Of a stretch of 56,496 nucleotides of DNA, positions 54,023 to 56,496 are shown piece by piece. Position 1 is the stretch's first letter. Each line of letters starts with the position of its first letter. Position numbers and translations under genes: made by a program. The notes under the pieces were generated by a model. That model had not been told where the DNA came from. It saw only the letters and a list, made by a program, of their open reading frames with translations, and searched no databases. Origin of the DNA: Alphaproteobacteria bacterium (GTDB lineage: Bacteria; Pseudomonadota; Alphaproteobacteria; Rhizobiales; Hyphomicrobiaceae); contig JAHZKP010000140.1 in NCBI GenBank assembly GCA_022600345.1, positions 1 through 56,496 on the forward strand, read 5' to 3'.

Positions 54023-55053
54023 AGAAGCTTCTCAACACAATCTACATTACGACCGAAGGTGCTTCGCTGCGCAAGGACGGCGAGAACCTCGTTGCAATCG
54101 TCGAGGACGAAGAGCGAGCACGCGTGCCTCTGCACATGCTCGCCTCTCTTGTCGTCTTCGGCGGCATCTACGTTTCGCCCGGTCTCATTGGCGCCTGTGC
54201 TGCAGCGGGAATCGGAATCGTCCTGCTCGATCGCAATGGCCGGTTTGCAGCCCGGATCGAAGGTCCGGTCGCCGGTAACGTGCTGTTGCGGCGTGCACAG
54301 TACCGGGCCTCCGACCAGCCCGAGGAAATCGTTCGTTCGATTGTCATGGCAAAGGTGGCCAATCAGCGTTCGGTTGTGATGCGGGCGCTGCGCGATTACG
54401 GCGACACAATGGATGAGGTCAAGCGCAGCAGCATCGCTGAAGCGGTGTCGCGGCTGGCCCTCATTGCCCGGCGCGTCGAATTGGCAGATGTGACCAGTGA
54501 CCAGATGCGCGGATCGGAAGGTGAAGCCGCCAATGTTTACTTCTCCGTTTTCGATCACCTTATTCGCGTTGGTGAGCCCGAAATGCGATGGCAGGGTCGG
54601 TCCCGTCGACCACCGCTTGACCCCGTCAACGCATTGCTGTCATTCCTCTATACGCTGCTCACTCATGACTGCCGCAGTGCCTGTGAAAGTGTGGGGCTCG
54701 ATCCAGCCGTCGGCTTTCTGCACCGCGAACGGCCGGGGCGCCCCAGCCTTGCTCTTGACCTGATGGAGGAGTTCCGCCCGGTTCTGGCCGACCGCCTCGC
54801 ACTGTCCCTGATCAATCGGCGGCAGCTCACGCCGAAGGACTTCGAGACGCGCGATGGAGGCTCCGTGCTGTTGACCGATGAAGGACGCAAGTGCGTGCTG
54901 ACGGCTTGGCAGGAGCGCAAGAAGGATGAACGGCACCACCCGTTTCTCGATGAAAAGATTCCGCTAGGCTTGGTGGCCTATGCGCAGGCACAGATGTTGG
55001 CGCGTCACCTGCGCGGGGATCTGGACGCTTATCCCCCCTGGTTCTGGAAGTAG
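54019..55053 (+). CDS. cas1: CRISPR-associated endonuclease Cas1, type I-C
   Basis: Cas1 is the integrase of spacer acquisition. The 344-residue protein shows the catalytic residues: Glu in GSEGEAANVYFSVF, His in LLTHDCRSACESVGLDPAVGF, and the acidic pair in LALDLMEEFRPVLADRLALS. The length and ending (QAQMLARHLRGDLDAYPPWFWK) fit subtype I-C. It overlaps cas4 by four bases and is seven bases from cas2. Confidence 0.97.
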   Translation: MKKLLNTIYITTEGASLRKDGENLVAIVEDEERARVPLHMLASLVVFGGIYVSPGLIGACAAAGIGIVLLDRNGRFAARIEGPVAGNVLLRRAQYRASDQPEEIVRSIVMAKVANQRSVVMRALRDYGDTMDEVKRSSIAEAVSRLALIARRVELADVTSDQMRGSEGEAANVYFSVFDHLIRVGEPEMRWQGRSRRPPLDPVNALLSFLYTLLTHDCRSACESVGLDPAVGFLHRERPGRPSLALDLMEEFRPVLADRLALSLINRRQLTPKDFETRDGGSVLLTDEGRKCVLTAWQERKKDERHHPFLDEKIPLGLVAYAQAQMLARHLRGDLDAYPPWFWK

Positions 55054-55060
55054 GTGGTCT

Positions 55061-55351
55061 ATGCTGGTTTTGGTGACATACGATGTGAATGTGTCGGGCG
55101 ACGGCGGTGCCAGACGCTTGCGTCAGATATCGAAGGCGTGCCGAGACTTTGGCCAGCGCGTACAGTATTCGGTCTTCGAAATCGAAGTCGAACCGGCGCA
55201 GTGGGTGCGGCTGAAGGCGCGCCTGGAAGCGATCATCGATATCGAAGTTGACAGCCTGCGCTACTATCATCTGGGCGCAAACTGGAAACGCAAGGTCGAA
55301 CATGTTGGCGCCAAACCAGCGGTCGATCTGAACGGGCCTCTGATCATTTGA
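55061..55351 (+). CDS. cas2: CRISPR-associated endoribonuclease Cas2
   Basis: The 96-residue protein has the Cas2 ferredoxin-like start MLVLVTYDVNVSGDGGARRL with the conserved Asp, then CRDFGQRVQYSVFEIEVEPA. It joins Cas1 in the acquisition complex. ATG 55061 was chosen; the longer frame runs into cas1. The CRISPR leader follows directly. Confidence 0.96.
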   Translation: MLVLVTYDVNVSGDGGARRLRQISKACRDFGQRVQYSVFEIEVEPAQWVRLKARLEAIIDIEVDSLRYYHLGANWKRKVEHVGAKPAVDLNGPLII

Positions 55352-55571
55352 TCGCCAGCCGGCGAAACGCTGGCTGAGGTCACGCAAAGGTCAGCGCGGA
55401 CCCTTAGCGTGCCGACATTTCCCGGGATGTTCGCACTCGCCCCAGCTCTTTGAAATCGTGTTCAATTTGGTTGTCCTGGCGATGCCTCGCCGGGCCAATC
55501 CGGAATTTCTCGGCGGGTTCGCGCAAGAAGGCGATTTTGGTCTGCGTCAGGAAGGTGTTAGTGGATAGACC
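55352..55571 (+). promoter_or_regulatory. CRISPR leader
   Basis: This 220-bp segment between cas2 and the first repeat has no gene and is the expected leader, carrying the array promoter and integration signal. A GCCAGC/GCTGGC hairpin (55355-55375) lies at its start. It includes an AT-richer patch (TTTGAAATCGTGTTCAATTT) near 55450. A precise promoter was not assigned. Confidence 0.65.
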
Positions 55572-56496
55572 GTCGCGCCCTCACGGGCGCGTGGATCGAA
55601 ACGCACGCGAGCGCCGTGAGGCACGCGCCCAGCGCCGTCGCGCCCTCACGGGCGCGTGGATCGAAACCGCTACCGCCACCTGCCCGGTGGTAGCGGATCA
55701 CGTCGCGCCCTCACGGGCGCGTGGATCGAAACAGCGCTACGACCCCGAAAGTGAGCGCGACACAGGGTCGCGCCCTCACGGGCGCGTGGATCGAAACTGC
55801 ATGACCGCGTCGGTTACCGGGTCCGCCTGCTGTCGCGCCCTCACGGGCGCGTGGATCGAAACGGACGGGTTGCCGTTGGCGTGTGCGTTCGCCGCCGTCG
55901 CGCCCTCACGGGCGCGTGGATCGAAACGTCTAGTTCGTCGATACGAATGCCCATGGCTTATGGTCGCGCCCTCACGGGCGCGTGGATCGAAACGCGCTTC
56001 AGGGTTGCGGGCGTAGGGCTTCGCGGCGGTCGCGCCCTCACGGGCGCGTGGATCGAAACCGCGACTACGACGCGGGCACCGGCCCCGACCTAGTCGCGCC
56101 CTCACGGGCGCGTGGATCGAAACATGCGGTAGTCGGCGCTGATGATTTCGGGGTGGATGTCGCGCCCTCACGGGCGCGTGGATCGAAACACTACGACGCC
56201 GTGAAGAAAGTCGTTGAATGCGGTCGCGCCCTCACGGGCGCGTGGATCGAAACAGTCAATCGCTTTTGAAGTGCGCCGACGCGTGCGGTCGCGCCCTCAC
56301 GGGCGCGTGGATCGAAACTATTAAGTCAACTCATTGAGATGTCGGACGAAAACGTCGCGCCCTCACGGGCGCGTGGATCGAAACGCGAATTAAGTTGACA
56401 TACTCGCGTTATCGCGTCGTCGCGCCCTCACGGGCGCGTGGATCGAAACGCAGAACCCGCCCCAGCCGTCGCCGAAACCGAACGTCGCGCCCTCAC
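55572..56496 (+). CRISPR. Type I-C CRISPR array, 14 full repeats plus one partial, 14 spacers
   Basis: The 31-nt repeats start at 55572, 55637, 55702, 55767, 55832, 55897, 55963, 56029, 56093, 56159, 56223, 56288, 56354 and 56419; a fifteenth starts at 56484 and is cut by the window end. All full repeats read identical. Each has a 7-bp stem (CGCGCCC/GGGCGCG) with loop TCAC and ends GTGGATCGAAAC. Spacers are 33-35 nt and all differ. Bases either side of the repeat vary, so 31 nt is the true unit. The array reads away from cas2, so these are the newest spacers, and the uniform repeats fit that. Confidence 0.98.

Noticed and set aside
55450-56269. Long open frames through the CRISPR array on both strands
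   Set aside because: They are produced by the repeat itself, whose repeated peptide (RALTGAWIET and RFDPRAREGAT types) is not a protein family.
56319-56418. Spacers 12 and 13 sharing TTAAGT-type words
   Set aside because: The shared stretch is too short to mean common origin.

Overview
This window looks like an alphaproteobacterial chromosome segment, most likely Hyphomicrobiales. The grounds are a CcrM-type GANTC methyltransferase, the HdaA replication regulator, the purN-purM / hdaA / ppk / ppx / rnd / aspS neighbourhood, high GC content, and Tat or Sec secreted proteins of familiar alphaproteobacterial types. No transposase, integrase or phage gene was seen. The taxonomic call is inference from gene content only.

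Layout. 1-5.9 kb: a Pro/Gln-rich membrane protein, two glycosyltransferases of the kind annotated as arsenosugar-related with a Tat-secreted metallo-beta-lactamase-fold hydrolase between them, then a radical SAM protein and ribonuclease HII. 6.0-13.8 kb: a compact ten-gene minus-strand operon for an Mrp-type cation/proton antiporter, with three NuoL/M/N-like subunits and MrpA split. 14-24 kb: a small secreted basic protein, the CcrM-like methyltransferase, a YiiX-like cysteine hydrolase, small membrane or secreted proteins, a YHS protein, an antitoxin-like HTH protein, a GYF-domain membrane protein, nucleoside diphosphate kinase and a DHFR-like reductase. 24-38 kb: a cytochrome P450, purN-purM, a DUF2066 protein, a CDP-alcohol phosphatidyltransferase, an AI-2E family permease, hdaA, polyphosphate kinase, DUF4166, DCC and DnaJ genes, and exopolyphosphatase. 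38-46.9 kb: a YeeE/YedE transporter, a NUDIX hydrolase, a truncated PiT phosphate transporter, RNase D, AspRS, a second P450, a ceramidase-like protein and tRNA-Leu(TAA).

46.9-56.5 kb: a complete type I-C CRISPR-Cas locus (cas3, cas5c, cas8c, cas7c, cas4, cas1, cas2) followed by an array of 14 full 31-nt repeats, plus one cut by the window end. cas5 to cas1 are joined by stop/start overlaps or short gaps. cas3 is separated from cas5 by 300 bp.

That 300-bp gap is the main discovery candidate. On the minus strand it carries one diverged CRISPR repeat (49743-49774, 32 nt, last 18 nt identical to the array repeat). The spacer-like sequence after it matches a site directly upstream of cas5 at 15 of its first 18 positions (49945-49962). 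That site has a TTC motif, the usual type I-C PAM, exactly where a PAM should be, and it abuts the cas5 ribosome binding site. Two of the three mismatches fall at positions 6 and 12, which Cascade-type complexes tolerate. A 20-bp perfect palindrome and a GC-rich hairpin share the gap. I read this as a mini-CRISPR (CreR/Cas-regulating-RNA-like) that lets the effector complex repress its own operon. This is inferred from sequence and untested.

Other structured non-coding DNA: a pair of homologous hairpins made of four copies of one unit (23395-23563), a family of interspersed elements at about 5.14, 14.1 and 20.1-20.4 kb, one of which is MITE-like with 18-bp terminal inverted repeats, and a hairpin-forming tandem repeat at the window start that recurs with compensatory base changes just upstream of the cas island.
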